This document shows positions 33,860-42,332 of a DNA stretch of 64,000 nucleotides, piece after piece. Both the position numbers and the translations under genes were made by a program. Every line of letters starts with the position of its first letter. The first letter of the stretch is position 1. The DNA comes from WGAB01 sp964406105. GTDB lineage: Bacteria; Hydrothermota; Hydrothermia; WGAB01. Below the pieces are notes generated by a model. It did not search any database, was not told where the DNA came from, and saw only the letters and a program-made list of their open reading frames with translations. Location of the stretch: assembly GCA_964406105.1 (NCBI GenBank), contig CAYOQK010000011.1, forward strand, positions 19,163 to 83,162. Direction: 5' to 3'.

Positions 33860-35844
33860 AGCAGCACCCCCATGATTTCAGAGAACACCTCATGGTCGCT
33901 GAACAGGTTTTGGCTCAAGGCACCCGAAGGACAGGCGGCCGTGCAGGTGCCGCAGCCCTTGCACAGGGCCTCATTGACCTCTGCCACCTTCTTTTCCTCG
34001 TTGAAGGAGATGGCCCCATAGGGGCACAGGCCGATGCAGATGTGGCAGCCGGAGCAGAGTTCTTCGTCCACTTGGGCCACGTTGGGTTCAATGAGCACCG
34101 ACCCCTTGTCCATCAGGGCCAAGGCATTGGCTGCGGCTGCTTGGGCTTGGGCCACGGTCTCGGGGATGTCCTTGGGCCCCTGGCAGGCACCGGCTACGAA
34201 CACACCATCCGTGAAGGTTTCCACGGGGGCCAACTTGGGGTGCCGCTCCAGGAACCAACCCTCGTTGGAACAGGAGATGTTGAACAGCCGCCGTACATCC
34301 TCAGCATCGGGTTGGGGTTCTAAGCCCACGGCCAGCACCACCATGTCCACAGGGATCCGTCGGACCACCCCGATGTTGGTGTCTTCCACCCGGATGATGA
34401 GTTTGCCTTCTTCTTCAGGGTGCAGCGGGGCGTCGGTTACCTCGGCGACACGGCCCCGGATCAAGTGCACCCCTTCCTTGGCCAGGCGGTTGTAGAACTC
34501 TTCATAGCCCTTGCCTGGAGTTCGCATGTCAATGTAGAAGTTGTAGACCTCGGCCCCACTTCGTTCGTGGATCAGGTGGGCGAGTTTCAAGGAGTACATA
34601 CAGCACACCTTGGAACACCAGGGGTTCGTATTCTTGTCCCGGGAACCTACACAGTGGATGATGCCCACGCGTTTGGGTTTCTGGCCGTTCCGCATGACCA
34701 CCTCGCCTCCAGTGGGGCCAGAGGAGTTCACCAGCCGTTCAATCTCCAGGGAGGTGTACACCTCCGGATACTTGCCATAGCCGTACTTGGGGGTCCGATG
34801 CGGGTCAAAGGTCTTGAAGCCTGTGGCCAGGATGATGGTGCCCACCTCCAGTTCCAGGGTTTCGGGTTGCATGTCAAAGTCAATGGCATTGCGATCGCCA
34901 CAGGCCTCCACACAGGTCTTTTTGCACTTGCCCAGCCGCAGGTACAGACAGGTTTCAGGGTCTATGGTGACCACTGGTGGCACGGCCTGGGGGAAGGGGA
35001 TGTACACCGGCTTCCGCTTGGAAAGGCCTAAATCAAACTCGTTGGGGAACCGTGGCTCTTTGAACACACAGGCTTCAATGCACTCCAAGCAACCCACACA
35101 CCGGTCTTCGTGCACGTAGCGGGGTTTTTTTCGCACTTTGACCTTGAAGTTGCCCACGTAGCCGTCCACCTCTTCCACTTCGCTGTAGGTGAGCAGGGTG
35201 ATGTTGGGGTGATCCTTCACCGCGGTCATCTTGGGGGTGAGGATGCAGGCGGCACAGTCCAGGGTGGGAAAGGTCTTGTCAAACTTGGCCATATGGCCAC
35301 CGATGGTGGGTTCCCGTTCCACAAGATACACGTGCTTGCCGGCTTCGGCCAGGGTGAGGGCCGCAGTGATTCCAGCGATGCCCCCACCCACCACCAGGGC
35401 GCTCTCGCGCACCGGAACGGACTGGGGTTCCAGGGGTTTTTGCCAGGCCACCCGAAGCACGGCGCCGTGCACGATGGCCTTGGCCTTTCGGGTGGCTTCC
35501 TCTTCGTCGTCGTGCACCCAGGACACGTCCTCGCGGATGTTCACATGGTGCACCAGGTAAGGGTTCAGGCCACCTTCAGCGGTGGCCTTGCGAAAGGTGT
35601 GCTCGTGGAGGAGGGGTGAGCAGGAGGCTACCACGATGCGATTCAACCCATACTCCTGGATATCGCGTTTGATCAGATCTTGGCCCGGGTCGGAGCACAT
35701 GTACTTGTACTCGCGGGCCACCACCACGCCGGGCAGGTTCTTGGCGTATTCCACCACCTCTGGCACCCGAACCTTACCGGCGATGTTGGTGCCGCAGTCG
35801 CATACATACACGCCAATGCGGGGAACTTCGCCGTTGCCCTTCAT
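33856..35844 (-). CDS. hdrA: Heterodisulfide reductase-type subunit A (bifurcating flavoprotein)
   Basis: 662 residues. Order: N-terminal Cys-bearing domain (GVYVCDCGTNIAGKV), thioredoxin-reductase-like FAD domain (VVGGGIAGITAALTLAEAG, GGHMAKFDKTFPTLDCAACILTP), an inserted ferredoxin-like segment (CVGCLECIEAC), a second FAD half, and two C-terminal 4Fe-4S sites (CSGCHICIGLCPYG, CKGCGTCTAACPSG). In methanogens this FAD bifurcates electrons from H2 to ferredoxin and to HdrB. Start ATG 35844 has AGGAGG 7 bases upstream and overlaps hdrB. Length is near the archaeal norm. Confidence 0.95.
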   Translation of the reverse strand: MKGNGEVPRIGVYVCDCGTNIAGKVRVPEVVEYAKNLPGVVVAREYKYMCSDPGQDLIKRDIQEYGLNRIVVASCSPLLHEHTFRKATAEGGLNPYLVHHVNIREDVSWVHDDEEEATRKAKAIVHGAVLRVAWQKPLEPQSVPVRESALVVGGGIAGITAALTLAEAGKHVYLVEREPTIGGHMAKFDKTFPTLDCAACILTPKMTAVKDHPNITLLTYSEVEEVDGYVGNFKVKVRKKPRYVHEDRCVGCLECIEACVFKEPRFPNEFDLGLSKRKPVYIPFPQAVPPVVTIDPETCLYLRLGKCKKTCVEACGDRNAIDFDMQPETLELEVGTIILATGFKTFDPHRTPKYGYGKYPEVYTSLEIERLVNSSGPTGGEVVMRNGQKPKRVGIIHCVGSRDKNTNPWCSKVCCMYSLKLAHLIHERSGAEVYNFYIDMRTPGKGYEEFYNRLAKEGVHLIRGRVAEVTDAPLHPEEEGKLIIRVEDTNIGVVRRIPVDMVVLAVGLEPQPDAEDVRRLFNISCSNEGWFLERHPKLAPVETFTDGVFVAGACQGPKDIPETVAQAQAAAANALALMDKGSVLIEPNVAQVDEELCSGCHICIGLCPYGAISFNEEKKVAEVNEALCKGCGTCTAACPSGALSQNLFSDHEVFSEIMGVLL

Positions 35845-36722
35845 GACACCGCCTCCTGAAGAATGGCATGTCTGGGCTGGAAGGGAATGAGATGGCGATG
35901 CAGCCCGAGCTTCTCCGGGGGCAACCCCAAGGCCAAGCCCAGCAGTTGGGTGAAGTACAGCACGGGGATCCGTTCCTGGATGCCGTTGTTCCCCAGGGCC
36001 TCCTGTTGGAAAGCCTCCAGGTTGAACTGGCACAGGGGGCAAGTGGTCACAATCACCTGAGCACCTTGGCGCAGGGCCTCCCGCAGGAGGATATGCACCA
36101 TTCGCACCCCGGCCTCTCGGATGACCCCGGTGAGGGCACCGCCACAGCACCGGGTGCGATAGGCATAGGGCACCACCTCGGCACCGGTCACCTCAATGAA
36201 ATCCTCCAGGATGGTGGTGTTCCAGGGGTCTTCCACGATGGGGAAGGGGCGGGCCAACAGGCACCCGTAATAGGGCACCACCCGCAACCCTTTGAGGGGT
36301 TTCTGGATGCGTTTCCGAATCTCCTCCAGCCCGGGGGTTTCCTGAAGCACCTGGAGGGGATGCCTCACTGGGATCTCGTTGCCGAGTTGAAGACCCAGTC
36401 GCTCCAGAGTTTGTTCAATGCGCTGCCGCATGTCCGGGTACTGCTGCAGGTACCTTTGGGTTTTGGTGAGCACCAGGTAACAGTTGGGGCACGGGGCAAC
36501 GATGGGATCGCCCCGGCGATGGGCCAGGGCCAGGTTGCGGGCGGCCAGGGCAAAGGCGGTACACTCGTCAATGCTGGAGTACGCTGTGGCACCGCAGCAG
36601 TTCCACGCTTCCAGTTCCTGGAAAGGCACGCCGAGAGCCTCAAACACTGCCCGCGTGGACTCGTCGTAACTCTTGCCGGTGCCGAGGAGCGAGCAGCCCG
36701 GATAGTAGGCGTAGCCGCTCAT
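35841..36722 (-). CDS. hdrB: Heterodisulfide reductase-type subunit B
   Basis: 293 residues, catalytic subunit with two CCG-type cysteine motifs (AWNCCGATAYSS and TRCCGGALTG, each with later CPNC or CPLC) that in methanogens bind two noncubane 4Fe-4S clusters and reduce the CoM-S-S-CoB heterodisulfide. A bacterium should have neither coenzyme, so the physiological disulfide or other acceptor is unknown. Coupled on both sides by 4-base overlaps to hdrC and hdrA. Confidence 0.93.
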   Translation of the reverse strand: MSGYAYYPGCSLLGTGKSYDESTRAVFEALGVPFQELEAWNCCGATAYSSIDECTAFALAARNLALAHRRGDPIVAPCPNCYLVLTKTQRYLQQYPDMRQRIEQTLERLGLQLGNEIPVRHPLQVLQETPGLEEIRKRIQKPLKGLRVVPYYGCLLARPFPIVEDPWNTTILEDFIEVTGAEVVPYAYRTRCCGGALTGVIREAGVRMVHILLREALRQGAQVIVTTCPLCQFNLEAFQQEALGNNGIQERIPVLYFTQLLGLALGLPPEKLGLHRHLIPFQPRHAILQEAVS

Positions 36723-37312
36723 GATTTTTCACCTCCAGTTTGTTCCTCCAGGCACTCCAGCAGGGCTTGCACTTCACCGGGATTGGGGATTCGCTCCGTA
36801 CCGAAGGCGCTGAGTCGTCCAGTGCGCCAAAGTTTGAAGCCCAGGGGTGCCATCTTGAGCATGGTCCCCAGGCCTGCGCGCCGGTACAGCCGCATCATGA
36901 CCTTGCGCTCGGTGGCACGACCATCCTCCTTGACCGTCTGGAAAAAGGATTCAGCCAGCAACCGAGTGAGAACCTTCCTGGGGCCGTAGCCCTCTTTGAT
37001 GGCGCGCTGTTTCAAGGCATACATCACATCCGTGACCTTGATGCCCACTGGGCACTCCACGGTGCAGGCGTAACAAGAGGAGCAAAGCCAAATGGTGAGG
37101 GAGGAAAGAACCTCGTGTTTGAACCCCTCCCGGGTCATGGCAATGATTCGGCGGGGCGTGAGGTCCATGTAGATGGACACAGGACAGGCCGCGGAGCACG
37201 CGCCACACTGGATACACTCAAAGAGGGTTTCGGCCCCAGGAGACTGGGCAATCTCGTAGGCGAACTGGCGGTCCAGTTCCGCCTCGTACTTGATGGTCCT
37301 CTGGATCTCCAT
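36719..37312 (-). CDS. hdrC: Heterodisulfide reductase-type subunit C
   Basis: 197 residues, two 4Fe-4S ferredoxin-type sites (ECIQCGACSAACPVS and CSSCYACTVECPVG) that carry electrons from HdrA to HdrB. I start it at ATG 37312 (MEIQRTIKYEAELD), with AAGGAGG 6 bases upstream. The frame stays open another 50 codons upstream, but that stretch lacks family similarity and falls in the promoter region. First gene of the six-gene operon. A 12-bp inverted repeat lies 52-63 bases upstream. Confidence 0.93.
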   Translation of the reverse strand: MEIQRTIKYEAELDRQFAYEIAQSPGAETLFECIQCGACSAACPVSIYMDLTPRRIIAMTREGFKHEVLSSLTIWLCSSCYACTVECPVGIKVTDVMYALKQRAIKEGYGPRKVLTRLLAESFFQTVKEDGRATERKVMMRLYRRAGLGTMLKMAPLGFKLWRTGRLSAFGTERIPNPGEVQALLECLEEQTGGEKS

Positions 37313-37631
37313 CGGGCCCTCCTTGGTGTTTGCCGGCTGAGCTGCAAAAATCCTGCCAATAAGACCTTGTAAGGTTTGATTAACTTGCGGATGGTGCAAA
37401 GGGCACTTTGCTCGCGTTTCCCCGGTAGGGGGGTCGCCCTTTCCCGTGTGTCGGTGTGGCAAAGTGGAACAGGGGGCAGACCGGCCAGGTGGATCGGTTG
37501 GGAATCCTTAAAGCGACAACGGAAAGAGAACGGGCGCTTCAAAGATCGGTGGGGCCGAAAAACCTAAGCCCTGGGGGTAAGCAAGAGGGAGCGTCTGTGG
37601 GTAGGCTTTGGCCCCGCCAAGCAATAAAAAA
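37313..37631 (-). other. Intergenic region upstream of hdrC
   Basis: 319 bases without a gene, the longest such stretch here. It should hold the hdr-mvh promoter, but I cannot pick a convincing -35/-10 pair. At 37364-37375 is an inverted repeat ACCTT-GT-AAGGT that could be an operator. A run of six A (minus-strand T-run, near 37626-37631) directly follows the tRNA and may end its transcript. Nothing else seen. Confidence 0.5.
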
Positions 37632-37706
37632 TCGGGGAGAGCCGATTTGAACGGCCGACCCCCTGCTCCCAAGGCAGGTGCGCTAACCAGGCTGCGCTAC
37701 TCCCCG
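37632..37706 (-). tRNA. tRNA-Pro (anticodon UGG)
   Basis: 75 bases on the minus strand. Acceptor stem CGGGGAG/CTCCCCG with discriminator A, D-arm with AGCGCAGCCTGGTTAGCGC, anticodon stem-loop CCTGC-CTTGGGA-GCAGG with anticodon TGG, and T-loop GTTCAAATC. CCA is not encoded. Confidence 0.97.
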
Positions 37707-37716
37707 ATGTGCCTAA

Positions 37717-37745
37717 ATGATAGCCAAGGGTCCGCGGGGTGTCAA
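37717..37745 (-). promoter_or_regulatory. Promoter of tRNA-Pro
   Basis: TTGACA (37745-37740), exact 17-bp spacer, TATCAT (37722-37717), 10 bases before the tRNA 5' end. The best-matching promoter in the window and a useful local consensus. Confidence 0.85.
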
Positions 37746-37898
37746 CGGGCCTGACCCCCTGGTCCCCGGCCCTGGGGCATCCCTCCAAGGATCCCCTGGT
37801 TCCATACCAGATCGGTACGCGACCCCCGCAGCACTCCCTCTGCTTTGCAAACCCGAGGGGAAGTCCGGTTTTCCCTGATGTTCCAGGCGGCTTTCCCG

Positions 37899-37904
37899 TA
37901 TAAT
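37899..37904 (+). promoter_or_regulatory. -10 element upstream of rplT
   Basis: TATAAT, giving a leader of about 30 bases that contains AAGGAGG (37925-37931) before the ATG at 37941. No good -35 at 16-18 bp. The rest of 37746-37898 shows no clear gene or attenuator. Confidence 0.5.
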
Positions 37905-37940
37905 TCTGCCACAGATTTTGCTGGAAGGAGGAATTTTCCA

Positions 37941-38300
37941 ATGAGAGTGAAAACGGGATACACCAGAAGGAGACGGCACAAAAAGATCCGGAAGATGGCG
38001 CGTGGCTATTATGGCCAGAAGTCCAGGACCTTTCGGAAAGCCAACGAGCAACTCTTGAAATCGTTGAGCTTTGCCTATCGCCACCGCAAGCAGAAAAAAG
38101 GCGAGTTTCGCCGGCTCTGGATCGTGCGGATCAACGCCGCTGCACGCCAGGCAGGGCTGAACTACAGTACCCTGATGAACGGATTGAAACGTGCTGGGAT
38201 CTCCATGAACCGAAAGGTGCTGGCCGACCTGGCCGTACGTGATCCCCAGGGCTTCTCGCAACTGGTGGCCAGCGCTAAGGCGGCCCTGGGGCTCTCCTAA
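37941..38300 (+). CDS. rplT: Large ribosomal subunit protein bL20
   Basis: 119 residues, binds 23S rRNA early in 50S assembly. Conserved MRVKTGYTRRRRHKKIRKMARGYYG start, RTFRKANEQLLKSLSFAYRHRKQKKGEFRRLWI and INAAARQAGLNYSTLMNGLKRAGI. The usual infC-rpmI genes do not precede it; instead there is an independent promoter. The downstream order rplT, pheS, pheT is the ancestral one. AAGGAGG precedes the ATG. Confidence 0.97.
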   Translation: MRVKTGYTRRRRHKKIRKMARGYYGQKSRTFRKANEQLLKSLSFAYRHRKQKKGEFRRLWIVRINAAARQAGLNYSTLMNGLKRAGISMNRKVLADLAVRDPQGFSQLVASAKAALGLS

Positions 38301-38312
38301 GGGAGGGGCCCC

Positions 38313-39305
38313 GTGGATGCCGATCTCCAGTCCCTAAAGGCCCGAGTTCAGCGCCTGCAAGAGGAAATCCAACAGGCCTTGGCCCAGGTACAGAACCTGG
38401 AGGACCTGGAGGCCCTTCGGATCCGGTTCCTGGGCCGAAGAGGCGAGGTTACCGCTCTGCTGAAGCACATCGGCCGGTTGCCACCGGAGCAGCGGCCCCA
38501 AGCCGGCGCTGAGATCAACCGTCTTAAGGCCTGGGTTCAACAGGAAATCCAGGCCTCGCGAGAACGCTTAGAAGCCCAAACCAAACGCCGGATTGACCTC
38601 ACCCTGCCCGGCCGGCCCGTGGCCCCCGGTCGGCTCCATCCCATCACCCGCGTGTTCACCGAGATCCTGGAGATCTTCAAGGGCCTCGGATTCCAGGTGG
38701 AAGAGGGGCCCGACGTGGAATGGGACTACTACAACTTTGAAGCCCTCAACATCCCGCCCCACCATCCGGCCCGCGAAATGCAGAGCACCTTCTTCATCAC
38801 CGACAAAATGCTGCTCCGAACCCACACCTCTCCCATCCAGATCCGCGTGATGGAACGCCAACGCCCTCCCCTGCGCTTCGTGGCTCCCGGCAAGGTGTAC
38901 CGGGTGGACCCCTTTGACCCCTCCCACGCCCCTGCCTTTCACCAATTGGAAGGGCTTTACGTGGACCGACGCGTGACCTTTGCGGAGCTCAAGGGCACCT
39001 TAGAACTCTTCCTGCGCGAGTTCTTTGGCCCCCAAACGGACATCAAGTTCCTGCCCTCCTACTTCCCCTTCACCGAACCCTCGGCAGAGGTGGCCATCCG
39101 TTGGAAGGGCGAATGGCTGGAAGTGCTGGGATGCGGCATGGTGCACCCCAATGTGTTCCGGGCCGTGAACCTGGATCCAGAAGAGTGGAAGGGTTATGCC
39201 TTCGGCTTGGGCGTGGAACGGCTCGCCATGGTCCGCTACGGAATCCCGGATATCCGTTGGTTTTCGGAAAACGACCTGCGGTTCCTGAGGGGGTATGAAC
39301 CATGA
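38313..39305 (+). CDS. pheS: Phenylalanine-tRNA ligase alpha subunit
   Basis: 330 residues. N-terminal coiled coil (residues 1-90) that binds tRNA, then the class II catalytic core: motif 2 FRVAPGKVYRVD-like segment (LRFVAPGKVYRVDPFDPSHAP), FHQLEGLYVD, and motif 3 GYAFGLGVERLAMVRYGIPD. Start GTG at 38313 following GGGAGGGG. Works with PheT as (alpha-beta)2. ATGA overlap with pheT. Confidence 0.96.
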   Translation: MDADLQSLKARVQRLQEEIQQALAQVQNLEDLEALRIRFLGRRGEVTALLKHIGRLPPEQRPQAGAEINRLKAWVQQEIQASRERLEAQTKRRIDLTLPGRPVAPGRLHPITRVFTEILEIFKGLGFQVEEGPDVEWDYYNFEALNIPPHHPAREMQSTFFITDKMLLRTHTSPIQIRVMERQRPPLRFVAPGKVYRVDPFDPSHAPAFHQLEGLYVDRRVTFAELKGTLELFLREFFGPQTDIKFLPSYFPFTEPSAEVAIRWKGEWLEVLGCGMVHPNVFRAVNLDPEEWKGYAFGLGVERLAMVRYGIPDIRWFSENDLRFLRGYEP

Positions 39306-41644
39306 AGGTGCTCTACTCTTGGCTTCGGGAGTTTCTGGATACCGAACTCACCGCCGAGGATCTGCTGCCCGTGTTTGAACAGGTGGGCATTGAAGTGGAA
39401 GACTTCCAGGATCTGGCAGCCCCCTACCGGGGGTCCGTGGTGGTGGGCGAGATCGTGGGGTTAGAGCCCCACCCCCGTGCCGATCGCCTGCTGGTCGCAC
39501 GGGTTGCCACGGGCCAAGAAACTCTCCAGCTGGTTAGTGGGGCGCCAAATCTGCGCACGGGCATGAAGGTGGTGGTGGCCCTGCCGGGCGCCTCCCTCCC
39601 TGGAGGCCGGGTGGAGGTGCGCACCTTCCGGGGGGTAGAAAGCCAAGGGATGTTGCTCTCCGAAGCCGAACTCGGCCTGGAGGAAGAATCCTTCGGCATC
39701 ATTGAACTGCCTCCAGAGGCTCGCCCTGGCGACGAGCCCTTCCCCTTCCTGGACCTCAACGATTGGCTCTATGACCTCTACATCATGCCCAATCGCGGCG
39801 ACTTGATGGGCGTTTTGGGAATCGCTCGGGAACTCGCCGCCAAACTGCAGGTGCCCCTGCGAATCCCCGAGCCCCGGATCTCTGAAGAACCCTGGTCCTA
39901 TGAGGTAGAGATCCAAGATCCTGAGGGGTGTCCACGGTACACGGCCCGCATCCTTCGCGGTGTCAAGGTGTGGCCCTCTCCTCCTTGGCTGCGACGTCGG
40001 CTACACTTGGTGGGCCTTCGGTCCATCAACAACATCGTGGATGTAACCAATTACGTGCTTTTGGAACTGGGGCATCCCCTACACGCCTTTGACTTGGCTA
40101 AGCTCCAGGGCGGCATTCGGGTTCGCCGTGCCCAACCGGGCGAACGCATCGTGACCCTGGATGGCGTGGAACGCACCCTGACCCAAGAGGTCCTCGTGAT
40201 CGCAGACCGCGAGCGACCCGTGGCCCTGGCCGGCGTAATGGGGGCCGAGGATACAGGCGTTACCGAAGAAACCACCGACCTCCTGCTGGAGAGCGCCCTG
40301 TTTGACCCCGTGGTTACCTACTACAGTGCCCGGGCTGTGGGCCTGGACACGGAATCCTCCCGCCGTTTCATCCGCGGGGTGGATCCTGAGATCCCTCCGT
40401 TCTCCTCCCTGCGGGCCACCCAGTTGATCCTGGAAACCGCCGGTGGCACCGCAGGACGCTTGGTGGACGCCTATCCCCGCCCTCTCCGCCGAAGGGCGGT
40501 GGAAACCTCAGGGGCCCGCATCGCTGAGATCCTGGGCATCCAGGTCTCTGACGAGGATCTCCGCCACACCCTGCCCCGCCTGGGCTACCGGGTAGAGAAC
40601 GGTGAACGCCAGCCCCTGCGGGTGATCGTGCCCACTTGGCGGCGGGACGTGTTGGAGGAACCGGACCTGGCAGAGGACTACGCTCGGTTGATCGGCTACG
40701 AGGCCATCCCTGGCACCGTGGAAACCTCGGGCTCCTTCCTGGGCAAAGGCGAACTGGGCTATCTTTGGCTCAAACGATACCTGGTTGCTCTGGGACTGGT
40801 GGAAAGCGAAACCGTAGAGTTCACCTCCCCCCAACTCCTGCGTGCGCTGGAGGCCGAAGGCCGGGCCGTACGCATTGCCAACCCCTTGGGTGCGGAGTAC
40901 AGCGTGCTCCGAACCACGCTGGTGCCTGGCTTGCTCCAGGTGCTCTCCCTCAATCTCCGCCGTGGGGCCCCTGGCATGATCACCTTTGAGTTGGGCAAAG
41001 TGTTCCTCTGGCGGTCCGAAGAGGAGCTCCCCGAGGAGCCCTATCGTTTGGCCGTGGCTTTGGCTGGCCGGGTCCCAGAGCACTGGGCAACGCCCGAACG
41101 TGAACTGGATTACTACGATCTCAAGGGCATCCTGGATCGGCTGATGGAAGACTTCGGGCTCACATTCACCCTACGGGAAAGGGAGCGCAACTTCGCGGAC
41201 CAGTATGCCGAGGTGGTGTTGGACTCAGGGGTTACCATCGGGTACGTGGCCGTGCTCAACCGCAAAACCGCCCGGTTGTTTGACCTCAAGGTGCCCACCT
41301 ACGTGATGGAGCTCTCCGTGGCCCCCTTCGCCCCTACGCCCCGACCGCCGGAGATTCACCCCTATCCTCCGGTCAAACGGGATCTATCCCTGCTCGTGCC
41401 CGAGGGCGTGCGGTACCAGGACATCGTCCAGCTCTTCCGCTCTACTCCTACGCGGTATCTGCGCACCTTCTGGCCCATTGACCTGTACCAGGGTGATCCG
41501 TTGCCCCCGGGTACCCGGAGCATCACCCTGCGGTTGGTGTTCCTGAACCCCCAAGGCACCCTGAGTCAGGAGGACGTCCAGGCCGACGTCAACGCTTTGA
41601 TCCAGGCTGTGGAGGCTCGCCAATGGAAAATCCGGGGCCTGTAA
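39302..41644 (+). CDS. pheT: Phenylalanine-tRNA ligase beta subunit
   Basis: 780 residues, full length. Domains in order: N-terminal strand and tRNA-binding EMAP/OB domain (about 40-150, VVGEIVGLEPHPRADRL), B3/B4 editing domain (DVTNYVLLELGHPLHAFD), B5 domain, inactive catalytic-like core, and C-terminal ferredoxin-fold anticodon-binding domain (YPPVKRDLSLLVPEGV to the end). Its 3' end overlaps the next small coiled-coil gene by 22 bases, tying Phe-tRNA synthesis to cell-division genes in one transcript. Confidence 0.96.
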   Translation: MKVLYSWLREFLDTELTAEDLLPVFEQVGIEVEDFQDLAAPYRGSVVVGEIVGLEPHPRADRLLVARVATGQETLQLVSGAPNLRTGMKVVVALPGASLPGGRVEVRTFRGVESQGMLLSEAELGLEEESFGIIELPPEARPGDEPFPFLDLNDWLYDLYIMPNRGDLMGVLGIARELAAKLQVPLRIPEPRISEEPWSYEVEIQDPEGCPRYTARILRGVKVWPSPPWLRRRLHLVGLRSINNIVDVTNYVLLELGHPLHAFDLAKLQGGIRVRRAQPGERIVTLDGVERTLTQEVLVIADRERPVALAGVMGAEDTGVTEETTDLLLESALFDPVVTYYSARAVGLDTESSRRFIRGVDPEIPPFSSLRATQLILETAGGTAGRLVDAYPRPLRRRAVETSGARIAEILGIQVSDEDLRHTLPRLGYRVENGERQPLRVIVPTWRRDVLEEPDLAEDYARLIGYEAIPGTVETSGSFLGKGELGYLWLKRYLVALGLVESETVEFTSPQLLRALEAEGRAVRIANPLGAEYSVLRTTLVPGLLQVLSLNLRRGAPGMITFELGKVFLWRSEEELPEEPYRLAVALAGRVPEHWATPERELDYYDLKGILDRLMEDFGLTFTLRERERNFADQYAEVVLDSGVTIGYVAVLNRKTARLFDLKVPTYVMELSVAPFAPTPRPPEIHPYPPVKRDLSLLVPEGVRYQDIVQLFRSTPTRYLRTFWPIDLYQGDPLPPGTRSITLRLVFLNPQGTLSQEDVQADVNALIQAVEARQWKIRGL

Positions 41645-41841
41645 ACCCCAGGGCTTCTGCCGTTCAGCTCTCCCTTGACCGTCTCCGCAAAAGGATGCAT
41701 AAATTAACCGAACAGAACCAGAGGCTCCGAGCCCGGGTGCAGGAACTGGAAGCCATGTTGCGCAGTGTGGTGGAGGAAACCAAGGTACTGGAAGAAAAAA
41801 TCCAGGACTTGATGTTGAAAAACGAGGTGATGAGGGAATGA
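41623..41841 (+). CDS. Small coiled-coil protein (ZapB-like by context)
   Basis: 72 residues. After a short Pro/Asn-rich start it is one heptad coiled coil (LSLDRLRKRMHKLTEQNQRL through EKIQDLML). Size, coiled coil and ATGA overlap with zapA suggest a ZapB-like partner that links ZapA to other divisome parts, but coiled coils are low-information and I cannot confirm homology. Its start lies inside pheT. Confidence 0.65.
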   Translation: MENPGPVNPRASAVQLSLDRLRKRMHKLTEQNQRLRARVQELEAMLRSVVEETKVLEEKIQDLMLKNEVMRE

Positions 41842-42161
41842 AGGGTGTGGAGATCAATCCGTCCCAGTTGACCCCTGTGAAATTGGAAGTGGACGGGAAA
41901 ACCTTGAATCTCCGCACGGATTTTTCACAAGAGGCTTTAAAGTTCATTCAGGAAGAAACCCAGGCGACCATTCAGAAGATGCGGGAGTTTCATCCGGATC
42001 TGCCAACAGAACACATTTACCTGTTGGCCGCGCTGAACCTGGCTGGACAAGTTTACGAAAAGCAACAGGAAATCCATCACTTCACCCTTCAGGTGGAGGA
42101 AATGCATCGGTTGCTGGGAGATGACGACGAGGAGCCAGGGAACGGAGATGAAGACCATTGA
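41838..42161 (+). CDS. zapA: Cell division protein ZapA
   Basis: 107 residues. The ZapA pattern is present: VKLEVDGKTLNLRTDFSQEALKFIQEE beta-alpha unit, then a long helix with LAALNLAGQVYEKQQEIHHF, then an acidic disordered tail. ZapA binds and bundles FtsZ at midcell. Overlaps the upstream coiled-coil gene by ATGA. A structured RNA begins a few bases after its stop, the same arrangement as zapA and 6S RNA in many Gram-negatives. Confidence 0.85.
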   Translation: MKGVEINPSQLTPVKLEVDGKTLNLRTDFSQEALKFIQEETQATIQKMREFHPDLPTEHIYLLAALNLAGQVYEKQQEIHHFTLQVEEMHRLLGDDDEEPGNGDEDH

Positions 42162-42165
42162 CATG

Positions 42166-42302
42166 TCCCCCTGCGGTACTCGTGCAGTAACGGGGATAAG
42201 CCCGAGGCCAGCACCATCCATAGGGGAGCCCAACAGGGCGCCCACGTTGTGGCATGGGCCTGTCGGGCCTATCCCGGCGCGGTACCCGCGGGGGGGCCTT
42301 TT
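42166..42302 (+). ncRNA. ssrS: Structured RNA, probably 6S RNA
   Basis: About 137 bases folding into one long rod. Closing stem: CCCCC-T-GCGG-TAC (42167-42179) pairs with GTA-(C)-CCGC-G-GGGGG (42282-42295), one bulged C and one wobble. Then an asymmetric internal bubble (42180-42192 against 42276-42281). Apical arm: GGGATA (42193-42198) with TATCCC (42270-42275), one A-C mismatch, GCCCGA (42200-42205) with TCGGGC (42263-42268), a TG bulge, GGCC with GGCC. The tip carries two small hairpins (GCCC-AACA-GGGC and CCAC-GTT-GTGG). TTTT follows at 42299-42302. Closing stem, central bubble and apical arm is the 6S shape; 6S lies after zapA in many Gram-negatives and near rarA in some Firmicutes, and this RNA sits between both. 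SRP RNA is excluded by the missing GGAA tetraloop motif. Confidence 0.65.
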
Positions 42303-42332
42303 ATCCCTCCAAGGGCAGGGAGGTGACGCTCT

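Noticed and set aside
37313..37462. 50-residue N-terminal extension of HdrC
   Set aside because: It lacks similarity to HdrC, while ATG 37312 has a well-placed AAGGAGG.
42166..42302. SRP RNA (4.5S) as identity of the structured RNA
   Set aside because: The conserved GGAA tetraloop with its asymmetric loop is missing, and the long interrupted rod with a central bubble fits 6S better.
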